Shown in pieces: positions 36,817-48,689 of a DNA stretch of 64,000 nucleotides. Origin of the DNA: Pyxicephalus adspersus (Eukaryota; Chordata; Amphibia; Anura; Pyxicephalidae). The stretch's first letter is position 1, and the number at the start of each line of letters is the position of its first letter. The stretch lies in NCBI RefSeq assembly GCF_032062135.1, contig NC_092862.1, forward strand, positions 99,546,713 to 99,610,712, written 5' to 3'. The notes beneath the pieces were generated by a model. The model did not search any database, was not told where the DNA came from, and worked only from the letters and a program-made list of their open reading frames with translations. The position numbers were made by a program, and so were the translations under genes.

Positions 36817-37241
36817 TTAAGCTGCGTACACACTTCCAATTTTTATCGTTCAAAATGAACGACGAACGAACGACGAACGATCGATTGGGCAAAAATCGTT
36901 CGTAAAAAAAGTAACCAACGACGCCGACGAACGAGGAAAGTCGTTGGAAATGAACGACCGGACCGGCGGATCGGATTGGACGACGATCGTTGACCATCGT
37001 TCGTGTGTACGATCGTTCATTGATCGTTCATGGTCTGAGCATGCGTGATGAACAAACGTTCCTGTGGTGCACGTAACTTCCTGTATCGTTCAAACGATCG
37101 CATCTATTGTGTGTACAATATCTACGAACGATCGTGTCGTTATCTGTATGTACAGGATCGGTGCTATACGATCGTTCGCAGATATCGTGCAGGATCGTTC
37201 GTTTACCAACGATAATAATTGGAAGTGTGTACGTAGCTTTA
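36817..37241. mobile_element. Harbinger-like MITE with 31-bp termini, CpG-rich interior
   Basis: The element 36820-37238 (419 bp) lies between direct TTA repeats (36817-36819, 37239-37241). The terminal 31 bp, AGCTGCGTACACACTTCCAA then TTTTTATCGTT, match the inverted right end with two differences. The interior is packed with acgaacgatcg/cgttcgt words and many intact CpGs, rare elsewhere in the window. A 3-bp TWA target duplication is typical of PIF/Harbinger. It encodes no transposase; the frames crossing it are arbitrary. Confidence 0.85.
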
Positions 37242-38924
37242 AACAATCAAAAAGTATTATACAGATGGCAACTGAGAGACCAAAAAGACAGACAGATAAG
37301 ATTAAAAGCTAGCTTTGCTATCTCAATCACAGAAGTAAAAATTCACGTGAGTACGTTTATAATAATTATCAAATTTCTGTTTTAAAATAAAAACATTTTT
37401 AGATCTGATTTTGGCTCACAGAATCTCCACTGTAAGCAAAGTAGAATGCTCATCTGAAATGTTCGGAACATAAATTAGTGTATTTCCTGACTGCTCAGTT
37501 TTACTGCTTGCAAAGTAATCATCTCAGGATAATCCCTTTCAGCTCCCTTTCTGTGAAATACATGAAGCATTCTCTAGCCATGTGTCTTTCCACCTCTATA
37601 TAGACAGCAGAATGTGCTCACTCTGAGCTAGCGAAATTAAGTCTGATCATCCATGGAGTAGAGCTGTGTAAGCAGCAGGTTGCCCATTTGCTTGCCAGGA
37701 ACAAGCAGATTCCACAGTGGGCATCTTATCTTAACGCTGATTGAAAGAAAAGGAAGAAAGTATTCTGAGTAAGGAAAACACTTTTTTCTTCTCTCTGTCA
37801 AGTTATTAACACTGATCATACTACGAATAAAATGGCAAAAAGGAACTGAGGAAATTCAGCTATAAGCAATGACCAAAGCTGTGTATCCTAAAATAGTTAT
37901 TGTTCTATGATCACATACAGTAAACTCTCATTCATAAAATGAATAAAACTGATGATTTATTAGGAGAATACATGTTTAGTATTATGGTCACTAAACCTGA
38001 TACATTGAATTGGGCAGACCTCCTATTCTTTGTTTCCCTGTGTGGAACCTTCATTATGACTGTATGATTTATCAAGCACTGTATTTCCCTGTATTGTATG
38101 AAAATAATACATATCCCATTGCCAAAAAAAAAAACATTTCTTCGTCTCTTTAATTTATAAATACAAGTTGTAGCAACTCACATAGATGTTTTAGTGGGGT
38201 CTGCGACTTCCAATATATAAAATGAATAATATACTAGTTTATCCTAACATTACATAACATATGTAATACATATGTATACATAACATATTAACATTACTAG
38301 CAGTAATTACAAATCAAAATTGCTAATGACACTATAGAGTGGTAGTTTAACCTAGATGCTTAGTCTCAGGTTGCACAGTTCTCATAGATCGCTTTCCTGA
38401 CAACCAGCAGCCAACAGGAGCTTTCCTATATGTGATATTACAACAGAAAGAGCCTGCATTGTAAATGTATTGTAAATCGTAGGGACTACTACTATTACTT
38501 GTTAGGTAGCACTCCCTGATAACATATAATTCAGTTTTTATTGATTACTTTGATCTTTAACACATACCTTGATACCTTGAGCTTTAATGCATTGTTAATA
38601 GGTAGGATTTCCTGCTAATTTAAATGTAAACTTTAATATACCTAAGTATTTCAAGTATTTCAATATGTTCTGCAGAGATAGCACAATGAAATGGTACTCA
38701 ATTAGGCAAAAACTGGGCATTACTGATAACAGTTGTATCAATAGGTCATTAAACATTAATGGAGAATGCACACATTTTCACTTGATATACATAGGATTTG
38801 AGGTTTGGGTGAATTTAATGTCTGGTAAAAACTAAAACTATCAACCAATGATTGGCCAACTTAAGAAGTTAACTCTAGTTTCAGTAAGGAGCTTTGTTAA
38901 GTATAGCATATGTCCATTTAATAT
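37242..38924. other. Intronic, nothing recognised
   Basis: AT-rich, with an A11 run at 38125 and atatgtaatacatatgtat palindromic words near 38258-38278. No gene. Confidence 0.55.
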
Positions 38925-39010
38925 ACGTATATACTCAGTATAAACCAGACTTTTTGCCCTCAAAATGCCATTAACCAAAGAATCCTGGTTTATACTTGGG
39001 TCACACCAGC
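38925..39010. repeat. Small foldback repeat, 'ggtttatactt' family copy 2 (inverted)
   Basis: The arms ctcagtataaaccagac and cctggtttatacttggg are mutually inverted. Shares its interior with 32891-32982 in the opposite orientation. Confidence 0.7.
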
Positions 39011-39080
39011 GGTTGGCGATGTGTAAAGTGTGTAACTAACTCTTGGGTGAGTTGGTTACACACCTACACACAAATTCAGC

Positions 39081-39160
39081 TAATAAATAGGTTCTTATAA
39101 AACAGTGTAAAAGATCCATCTAATAAATAGGTTCTTATAAAACAGTGTAAAAGATCCATC
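39081..39160. repeat. Perfect 40-bp tandem duplication
   Basis: The 40 bp starting taataaataggttcttata and ending aaaagatccatc occur twice, head to tail, without a difference (39081-39120, 39121-39160). The following taata may begin a third unit. Confidence 0.97.
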
Positions 39161-41335
39161 TAATAGAGTGGGAGTTGACAAGTCACATTCGCAACAAATA
39201 CTATAGTAATATGAGAAGTGTTTAAATGCGCTGACAGAAGGAGAAGAGATAAAAGAAAGAGAGAAAAAAATAATTTAAGAACAAGTGACTGATTATAACC
39301 AATTCAAAAGAGAAGATTTTCAGACTGATCCCATGCAATTTGTTTTCCCTTTTAAATAGAAAGTTTAAAAACAATACACCATGGATGTATTAATTTTATT
39401 TTATTTTATGGAGATTTCTTTTGATGACTGTTTTAAATGTTAGGTTTATACTAGAGTGAAAGCAGGTTTTCTGTATTCTCAGATACAAATAGTAACTTTA
39501 GTTTATATTTAAGTACAGTTTTTTTTATACTTACCTCCACACATAGGCAGCCTTCCTCTTGCAGCACCCGCAGACATCTGGAGTGTAGTGAGCAAGACCT
39601 ACCAGCTGTTTCTGCAGAACTGTGCCATCAAAACATTAGTGGCCAAACAGTGTACTGCAGCCTCTGTATTGAAAATGTGATCTAAAATTCATGCCTGAAA
39701 ACTGAAGGATCTGGATTATCAATGGCCCGATTTTCGGATGTCAACCTGTATATATATATATTATCTATTACTGGATTTTCTAATTTGGTAAAACAAAGAC
39801 ATAGTTTTAATGCATGCCCACATTTTTAAAATGTTTTAAATTCTTAAAGCCCAATAAAGAATTTTTATGGTGCTGAATAAAATTATATCAGACTGGCTGA
39901 CTATCATCTGCATATTTTGATATCTGTCAAGGGTTCCTTTTGCTTAATTTCTGTGTACCATTTATAATATTATGCGTTTAGCATTTTTTACAATGCTGAA
40001 GGAAAAACAACTGCTAAAGTGAACTTTTTAAATTTTTTGAAGAAACATAATTAAACAAAAGACCTTATAAACAAAAGTTTTTTCTAAATTTCATGCTAGG
40101 AAGCAATATTCAGACTTTGAAGTTTGATTACTGTCTAAAGCAAACTCTAGACATTTTCTGGCAGTCAGACATTAAGGTTTGATCTGACTACCGCAGGACC
40201 TTTTTTGACAGATTTTTCTGGAATATGTTCACTTACATGATTATTTCAATAGAGATTCAAGGGGAAGAACAAGCAGACACCTAATACATCAGACTTATTT
40301 TTAGAAGAAATAAAAGTCTGGCACTGTCTGAAGCTACTATCTACAAAGATTGCCACATGACCCCAAATCTTCTACAGTATTAGCTACATAAAAATAATTA
40401 GGTTAAAAAAGGCAAAATGTTTTACTATATGCTAACGTTTAGTAGTGGTAATAATATTTTCTAATTTCATTAATTACACTTTACCTGTGTAATAGTATTT
40501 GTGTCCTTGGAGCAACAAGGATAAACCTGTGCACACTATAGTCACTTGAATTGATTGTTAGTAATGGCTTACAGTGACAGTACAGTATTGTTCTTTCTAT
40601 GTAGCATGGAGGTAGGAGGACAATATGGTGTCCTGCTGCAGCCTTCATATTAAGAAACAGTGACAGTTGTTACTACCAAATGTTTAGTGATCCATCAAGA
40701 CAGATAACTAAATTTAAATTCTGAATTGACTTTAATTGAAACTATCTGACCATCACTACAAATGTCCAAATTTGCAACATATTGAGCTGATTTACCAAAA
40801 TATTTAAGACGGTTCACACAAATAAGTTAATTTCAGTTAACCAATCATGTAAAAAAAAATATTTTTTATTTATTTTACCTTTACACCATTTGATCATTTT
40901 GAGAATATTCACACAATTTTTATGAATTTTTTGAAATTAAGTTATAAAGATCCACATACTGTGTGCCACAAGTATGATAAAATTACACTTCCCAGATCAA
41001 GAAATTTCCAACATTTACCAATCAAGCTGATTTGGAATATGTTTCTTAGAAGGGCATGGGATTATTTGTTTTTTAAAAAATTATAACATTTTATTATAAA
41101 ATTATTTTTAAAAAAATGTATGAAAAAATTTTTATATCTCGCTACTTCCAAAAATTACTTAAACATCTTAATGGTAAATTGCTATATAAATTCATTATGC
41201 CAAACCTCTTAGACTAAATGCCAGGACAAACATTTAGGAAAATTGAAAGTCTACATTGAATTAAATTTAAAATAAACTTGTATTGATCTAAAATAAATAG
41301 TGCTATTGGCTACACTGGGAAAAGGGAGTGGAGAG
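39161..41335. other. Intronic, nothing recognised
   Basis: AT-rich intron. The 39540-39690 part is GC-richer but shows no termini or frame that I recognise. Confidence 0.55.
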
Positions 41336-41338
41336 AAA

Positions 41339-41565
41339 GGGCCTGATGTATTAAAGCTCTCCAGGGCTGGAGAAGATACACTTTTATCAGTGAAGATGGG
41401 CGATCCAGCAATCCTTGAGCACATTTCTTCAAAGTCATTTGCTATTTGCTAGCAAATGTTTTAAATTCTGGACCAGATCATTTGCAGGCTTTCTGGATCA
41501 CCATATTTATTGATGAAAATGTATCCTCTCCAGCCTTGGAGAACTTTAGTAAATCAGGCCCACTG
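41339..41565. repeat. Foldback MITE, copy 2
   Basis: The left arm gggcctgatgtattaaagct, with tccagggctggagaa, pairs with the right arm ttctccaagg-type sequence ending aaatcaggcccactg. The central tcatttgctatttgc and the flanking inverted aagatacactttt / atgtatcctctcc extend the fold. Same family as 20955-21174. Confidence 0.8.
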
Positions 41566-41680
41566 TGTACCATATGTCAACACTATATAGATTACACCTA
41601 AGTATTGAGTGAGTTGGCTGCTCCATGGCTCACTTGGAAAAACTTGGTTCTATTGATTCACCGCAATAATAAGTACCTAT

Positions 41681-41726
41681 ATCTCCTGAAAAAGCAGTGC
41701 GTTGTCACTGTGAAACGCGTCGAGTT
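41681..41726 (+). other. Hammerhead-like motif B
   Basis: Layout: CTC, CTGAAAA (41686-41692), a strong stem II CAGTG/CACTG around gcgttgt, GAAA (41712-41715), CGCG, TC (41720-41721), GAG. CTC/GAG forms stem I. The GAAACGCGTC segment is intact, but the G8-equivalent (41691) is A. It is followed within 200 bp by A/T-rich sequence with aataaa (41899). Confidence 0.5.
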
Positions 41727-43371
41727 TTGAAAGCTTCTGTGATTTATTTCGGAATCTTTATTATTGCTGTTATAAGAGAATACACTGATATATCCAGAAG
41801 CTTTGGGACCTCCGGAATAAACATCACATGAGATTGTTGCTGATTAATGTATTCTTACTGTGCTGCACAACTGTTTTTGTAATTGTTTTTATTGATGTAA
41901 ATAAAATAGTACATTTTTTATTAATATTGCGTGTTTCTAAGTTTTGGATTGGACTAAAAATCCTTATGGTTTCAGGGGGGAAACTAAAATTAAAAAATAA
42001 TTGTATATATCGGCTGACTTAGCTTGGAAAATGACTTGAAGGACCTAATGGGCTTTACTGTTATGAACTGGTAGCTGCATCAAGAAACACTAATATTAGA
42101 TAGAATATTCTTGTGTTTTAAATGTAAGCAAAAAGCCCAAAGAACAAAGGTAAAAAGTCAATTCAGCTACTTTTCCCGTCAGAGAAACTATAAAGCAATT
42201 GAGGTACTTTTGAAAATTGCACTTGATTAGAAGTGTTCCTTTTCAAGTACAGTTCGTGATGAATTGCATGTGCATATCTCAATCTATTAAATAGTCTTTC
42301 AGAAAATAGGATTAGGTTGTCTGGAGACAAGGCTCTTGATAAATTGCATTGTACCTAAAAGTTTAAAATGGTGGTATAAAAATAAATACAGCGGTGTGAT
42401 GGATTAAAGCCAAACTGTTTATCTTTTCATTTTAATAATTCAGCGCAGAGTAATACATTTCTTGAGAAAGTACATCATTTGTTGCCAAAGTTTTATTTAG
42501 CTGTATCAGGGGAGATTGCTGAATCATTAAGCCATGAATACATATTATTTCATTAATGATTGCCTTTAACTCTGTGTATACCAAAGATGACTTTTTGATT
42601 TGAATTTTTGTAATACATTTTTATTCACAATTCAAAATCTGTAGGTGCGGGGTTTCCATGGATATAGAAAATGTACGTAACTATATTTTCACAACACTCA
42701 TTTTGTTTTAAATAGAAAGAAACCGTCATCTATCATCAGAAGTCTCTTCCCTTACATGCATGTGATCAATGTCATATATTAAAAAGTGCAGAAAGAAAAG
42801 GAAGAATTTAATCACTGATATCTCCTAGTGCACTCTTTTTTTGTTCTGAGGGTTGATCAACTACAAAAGTGCCATTTTAATGCAAACTGAATATTGAATT
42901 GCTGTAGCTTACCTAAAAAGGGAAGTTATTGCCGTTTTAATTGTATTTTTCTTCAAATAATTGATAATTGATTGAATATTCAAAGTTGATACTTTACTTT
43001 AGTCACTCAGCTAAGTAAGCATTCTGGTGAGTAGATGCAACCCATATTCTGAGCTAAGATAAGATTGTTTTATTTGTAAAGACACACTTGCAAAATTATT
43101 TTCAGTGGGATAAGAGTATAAATATTTGCCTACTTGCCAACTCTGGGTAATATACAATAAAGAAATACAAGAAAAAAGGGTTTTTATGGCAAACGTGTGA
43201 TTGTATTAAAGATCATTTCTCAAATTACATAACACAATATCAACAGTGTTTTTTTCTTATAACAGGAGGGTATATCCGAGTCAGTTTCACATAAGCCCAT
43301 TAAGGGCACTAGACAAAAGGCTTCTAACCGGAAAATATATCATTATAGGAAATGAATCGCATACATGTGCC

Positions 43372-43418
43372 GATAACCCGACGCGTTTCGCCCAACTTGG
43401 GCTTCTTCAGGGGTACTG
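43372..43418 (-). other. Hammerhead-like motif C (all catalytic positions kept)
   Basis: On the - strand: ACCC, CTGAAGA (43410-43404), A, GCCC-AAGTT-GGGC stem II, GAAA (43389-43386), CGCG (43385-43382), TC (43381-43380), GGGT. C3, U4, G5, A6, G8, A9, G12, A13, A14, the A15.1-U16.1 pair and C17 are all present. ACCC/GGGT gives stem I. ACGCGT would be a self-complementary stem III usable only as a dimer. One extra A sits between A9 and stem II compared with the canonical core, so activity is uncertain. Confidence 0.5.
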
Positions 43419-43439
43419 TACGTATTGCGAAGTTGTCGC

Positions 43440-45181
43440 GAAGCATTTACTTGACAGTCTCTAGTTTTATTGTAAATATTTAGTATAAATACAGTATAAA
43501 TACAGTGCATAGTCAAAAAACATGAGTAAATATGTAATGTACAATGAAATCAATTTTAGAGGAGAAAAAATATCAAAATAAATCTTGATAGTGATAACAA
43601 ACAATCCTATGATGGTATGAATCTCTAATATCTTATGAAAAATACTATGGATACAATCATCATTAAGGTATAGTGGTATAGTGTTTCTACATTGTATTAT
43701 ACATACATATTTGTTAGTGAAAATTACAACCATAATTAAAAGTTTTTTTTAAAAAACAAAATGTCATAACTTATAAATTCCTTGGCAGAAGAACGTGTGT
43801 AGTTTGGAAGCATATAAGGGAAACAATAACCCAAACCAATTTTTATAAAAGGAAGCTAAACATAAAGGTAGAGGATATAGAAAGTTCAACTAATAGGTAA
43901 TATAAAATATACTTTATTGCTAGATGGTTGCTTAAACTTCTGACATGCTAACAAAATGCTGAAACGTGGCTCGCAGATTTATTTAGTTGCTTTCAGTGCC
44001 AAGCTTTGATTTTCCTGTTTTAAAAGCTTTAAAATGTTGTGTTGCCTTCCTCTGGATCTGACTAGGGTTTCGGTGTATGTGAGTTTTATTTTTGGCTTCT
44101 TTTTAGGGTAAACTTGATAGACATATGTCTTTTTCAAGCTACATTTGTAACAAAACCCATTGTGTACAATTTGTTTTATTACATGCACAATACATGAGAA
44201 GGTCCTATTGAGCTTATCAGACTGAAACCTTATCCCAGAACACCCATCATTTCTACTAACAGATAAGTCAGAGGCAAAGTATAAAACAGATCCAGTGACC
44301 ATTTACAGTTGTGACATGCTTTACTGCTCATAGTTGTGCTGTGAAACTGTTATCTTATAATGAGTTAACCAGGAGAGACAACAGCAACTGTTATTGAAAG
44401 TATGAACCCACCAGAAATCCCTAGCAAAACTGAAATGATTTATTAGACTGATAGATCAGTGATGTGTGCCATGCAAAATCCCATAAGGAGTCAAGCTGTT
44501 TAGTGTTACACATACAAATCTGTTTCATACCATATATTATTTTCATGCTATGGTTGAGTTGAACAAGTAAATATTTAAGCATGACTTTATATATATGTGC
44601 AATTTGAATCTTTATATTTATATAAAATGTATACAATATTTATATAAATTACTTTTTTAACATTTTTGGATTCACATCCCTAGCCAAAATTATTAATAAA
44701 TGCAATAAATACCAAAATAATACGTATGTGTAACATTTTGGATTTTAGTCAACCTTATATAGAAAAATGGACTTCAGTAACTAACAATGCTTGTCAATAA
44801 TGCCGCAGATGTTTGAGATATTCATGTATTGCTGGCAAGGAACAGTCAGCTATCCAAGATTTCAAGGTCCTGGTTTATCATATACGTAAAAACTTTAACA
44901 TTTTAGGTTATTGACCAATATCTGATCTGCTTGTCTTTATTGCCCATGTGATGGAAAGAATAACTATAAAATTTTATTGATTTGATAGTACTAGATAGCT
45001 AAACATATTCACAATAGAAGCATTTAATATATAAATATATAGTGTAATGGTGTAAATTTTGTGAATTTTTTAAATGTGTTGCAGAAAAGCATAATGTCAA
45101 TATGCCAAAAGTCACTATAAAAAGTACATTTTCCAATTGGTATATTGTTATCATACTGGATATCTTTGCATTTGCTCCTAA
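43440..45181. other. Intronic, nothing recognised
   Basis: AT-rich. The phrase ggtaaacttgatagacatatgtctttttcaagc at 44106-44139 resembles a common amphibian interspersed repeat tail, but I cannot delimit it. Confidence 0.5.
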
Positions 45182-45301
45182 TAAATTCATTTTATTGTAA
45201 TGTTTTCATATTTGGACCTTGACCTGCCACGTAAAACATACCTATGTTTTACGTGGCAGGTCAAGGTCCAAATATGAAAACATTACAATAAAATGAATTT
45301 A
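45182..45301. repeat. Perfect 120-bp palindrome (59-bp arms, 2-nt centre)
   Basis: The left arm 45182-45240 is the exact reverse complement of 45243-45301, with only CC (45241-45242) between. I checked all 59 positions by hand. The arm includes ttggaccttgacctgccacg and the centre reads aaacata-cc-tatgttt. Symmetry stops abruptly beyond both ends. There is no coding content. Confidence 0.97.
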
Positions 45302-47350
45302 AAATAAAATATGAAGGTATGTTTACTCCAGACTAAACCTTAAACCCTTGGAAGTAAAACTCAGCAAAAAATAGAAAATTTGTGTAATAATAATAGTTCT
45401 CCAAAGCAGTTGGAATCATTTAACTACCCTATGTTTGTGTCTGCCAGCATATTGCTAAAGAAGAACATTTCACTAAGCTCAAGCAGCCGTGTGGAGCTTT
45501 AAGTGAGTAAATTGTTTTTCTACTTGTGGGCACTTCAAAGACATGACTGTTACTGGTACAAACAGCTTTGTTGTCTAAGGATATCGATAGCAGTATTGAA
45601 TTACCTATTGAAAACACCAAAGCTTGAAGTTTGTAACAACACTTTTTTAACCACTATTGTAAGAATTGGAAAAACAAAACACCCAAAATCAAAAACCAAA
45701 CCTAAAAGTAATTTTAACCCAGATCGTATGTGATCACTAGTGTAAAAAGTAAGCCAGGCTATAGATAATAAATAATTTGCAGCAGAAAAGCAACCCACAC
45801 TCATATCTGTAGGTACAATCACTGTGGAGCAAATATTCATCAAATTACTAAGAGTCACTGAGGTCTAGTTCAGCTTAGCTCTTTCTGCTTTGTGTTTAGG
45901 AATTGGAAGGTAGTAAGGTGCTGCTTTGAGGGAAAAGCATGGTAGGCTAAGCTATATAGGAAAAGATAGACAACTTATTTGCTTCTGCTGTGATTTTAAA
46001 AAATAATTGCTTACAGTCCCTACAATTACCAAGGCCAGTAAATGTTTGTTTAAAATGCTATTTACTGCTTATAAGAAATATTCAAATGATTGAATATTTA
46101 TAGAATGGCCACAGGTTCACTTTTAAAGTAACCCTAGAAAGGTGGCATAAATGAGCTAGTGCCCCCCCCCCCCCCCCAAACTGTTCTAAACTCACCTTAT
46201 AAGAAGTATGTAATAGTCAAACAAATATAATTTACCCATTTACCCAAATTATATGCTCTCCCAATAATTTTGTCCAGGTAATACTAAATATTTGCTGCAA
46301 AGAGAATCTTTACGCAGAAGCAGAGCTAGACTAACTCTGGACATCTGCATGGTAACCTGTTGATAGTTAAATGGATGTTATGTGCTGCTCTTTATCTCTA
46401 CAGTCATCCATGAGTGGGCAGCCTAAATAAAGAGAGTCTGAAATATTGATCTGAAGTCTGTTTATAAAAGCATGTAACCTTGGTTTGATGGTGTTAATAT
46501 GCTTCTTGCACATAATTGAAACTAGGCTTTCTTCTTTTATATTAAATCAGAGTTGTTGAAAGATTTTGACATATAAAAGATGTCCAGTACAGTAAAAAAT
46601 GAAAAATGGAAGGGAGTTTAATGTGCACCCCATACTGAGAGATTTACATGCGAGTCTACAAGTGAATGCCATGATTGGAATAAAAAAGCTGTAGAAGAAA
46701 TGGGTTAAAAAATGTAAAACAAATCTGATTTCAGAATCTAAATTAATCTTACCTAAGCTGTTGTTGACTTTTTGGGGTTAAATGGGAGGAAAAAAAAATG
46801 GTAGCCTTTTTGAAACAACAAAATAAGAATGGCTAATTGTAGAAACTTTGAAGTAATAGAAATTATAAAGTATGTGAAAATTTTTTTAGTAAAATAACCG
46901 TACTTGAAACTTTCCTATGACAAATCCGTCAAGAATTAAAGAATTTTGTGGGGTAAAAAACGTATTATTCAGGCAACTTGAGAAAATGCGATGTTTGCAC
47001 GAGAAATAGTTGTTGGCTAGAGATGATTTAATTGTGTTTAAACCTTTGTGAAGTTTACAATAAAGGAGATATCTATGCCAAGAGATCCTTGGATTCTAGT
47101 CTTTCTAGTTTTTGTAAATTGTTTCAGGTGTAAATAAGTTCATCAATGGCTGCTTACATAATCTATTAATGGTAGATCTACTTTAAATGCAGATATGGTC
47201 ATTCTCTATGTAGCATTTACATATTCACATGTTGAAAAAAAAACAAGTAACTAGTGTAATTTAGTGTTGTTCATTTGTAGCATGTAAAAGAATAATTTGC
47301 TGCCGCAGTGATATAAGTTCATTAAAGTGCAGGAATAATTATGAATAAAA
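45302..47350. other. Intronic; poly-C run, nothing else recognised
   Basis: AT-rich intron with a C16 homopolymer at 46162-46177. The open frames at 45429-45858 lack any domain resemblance. Confidence 0.55.
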
Positions 47351-47482
47351 GGGCCAGATTTATTAAAATTAAATCATTCAGTCCTGGACCAAATCCATTC
47401 CAGGTTTCCCAGTTGACCCAGGTTCTTCCACATTAGTCTATCTTTTCCCAGTCCTGGAGAATTTTATTAAATGAGGCTCCAT
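47351..47482. repeat. Foldback MITE, copy 3 (internally deleted)
   Basis: gggccagatttattaaaatt at the left and cctggagaattttattaaat-gaggct at the right are inverted ends of the 20955/41339 family. The centre is shorter (ccattccaggtttccc, acccaggttcttccacat), so this is a reduced copy. Confidence 0.7.
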
Positions 47483-47624
47483 GTCACTATGACTGTGACA
47501 TCAGCAAAAAATGGGGGGAACTTGCTAACTGGCATCATGACCTGGATGACATATGTTAGGAATGCCACTTATAAAGTTGCCAAAAAGTAGCATGGTGACA
47601 TTAGGCAAAAGCATGTAGGACCAG

Positions 47625-48195
47625 AGACGGAGCGTGGGTCAGCGAGCGCAGTAGCAGTGTGTGGCTTCTGGTCAGCTATCGCCAGGGACACTGCTTTGGT
47701 AAGTGTCATGGAGAGCTGAGTGTAGTGCATCGTCAATGCCACTCAGAAGTGTATAATACAGTTTTTGTGAATGGAGTACTGACAAGCGGCAGCAGCAGGA
47801 GGAGGAGGTGGGCCCTGAGATGGAGCATGGACCGCATTGGTAACTGGCATCCAGGGCTGGGTGTAGTGCATTGTTAATGTCACCTAGAAGTGTACAATTT
47901 TAGTGAATGAAGTACTGACAGGCGGCAGCAGCAACAGCAGGAGGAGGAGGCGGTGGGCCCCTGAGAAGGAGCAGGGACCGCATTGGTAACTGGCATCTAG
48001 AGCTGGGTGTAGTGCATCATCAATGCCACCCAGAAGTGTACAATTTTAGTGAATGGAGTACTGACAGGCGGCAACAGCAGGAGGAGGAGGAAGGGGTGGG
48101 CCCTGAGATGGAGTGGGGACTGCATTGGTAACTGGCATCCAGAGCAGGGTGTAGCGCATCATCAATGCCACCCAGAAGTGTGTAATACAAATATG
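47625..48195. repeat. Tandem array, ~135-145-bp units with ggcggcagcag/aggaggagg cores
   Basis: Four units share gtactgacaggcggcagcag, aggaggaggtgggccctgag, taactggcatccag-gctgggtgtagtgcat and gccacccagaagtgt. Unit starts include 47776, 47912 and 48058, so periods are 136 and 146 bp. It abuts the 3' side of the hAT transposase relic and is probably a subterminal part of that element. Confidence 0.85.
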
Positions 48196-48689
48196 TGAAA
48201 TTTGTGAAGGGCCAGACAAAGATGTTTTGTGTGCCAGCACTCTTGCTGTGGTCTGTGGTGCCCAAAGCGATAGAAAGGTAGACTATATTGCTAGTTTGCA
48301 TCATGAAGTGGATGACATGAATGCCAACCCTCAATCTTACAATACTTAGCTGAAAAGTTAGGCAAAGGCAATGATACCTATCAGTGTGGCACTACTGGGG
48401 GTTTTCATCCGTAGTTTGTTGGCCTCCTGGAAGCAACAGAAATGTAAAATATATTGCTAGCTGGCACAATGGCAAGCATAACATTGGCGATGAATGCCAC
48501 CCCTGGACGTTGCGCTACCTAGCAGAAAAATTCAACCGAGGCAGGCTCAGCTGACAGGGTTTTGGTGATAGGCAGCCACAGACTCAGCACAGGAGCAGTG
48601 TTGGTTCACAGAAACATCTTGGTTGGGCAGTGAGTACAGTGACATCTGCAGTGGGGATATGATAGTTGTTAGTAACCCACCTTTCGTTC

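Noticed and set aside
44106..44139. Named repeat family for the 'acttgatagacatatgtctttttc' phrase
   Set aside because: It recalls a common amphibian repeat tail, but I cannot define boundaries or a second copy in the window.
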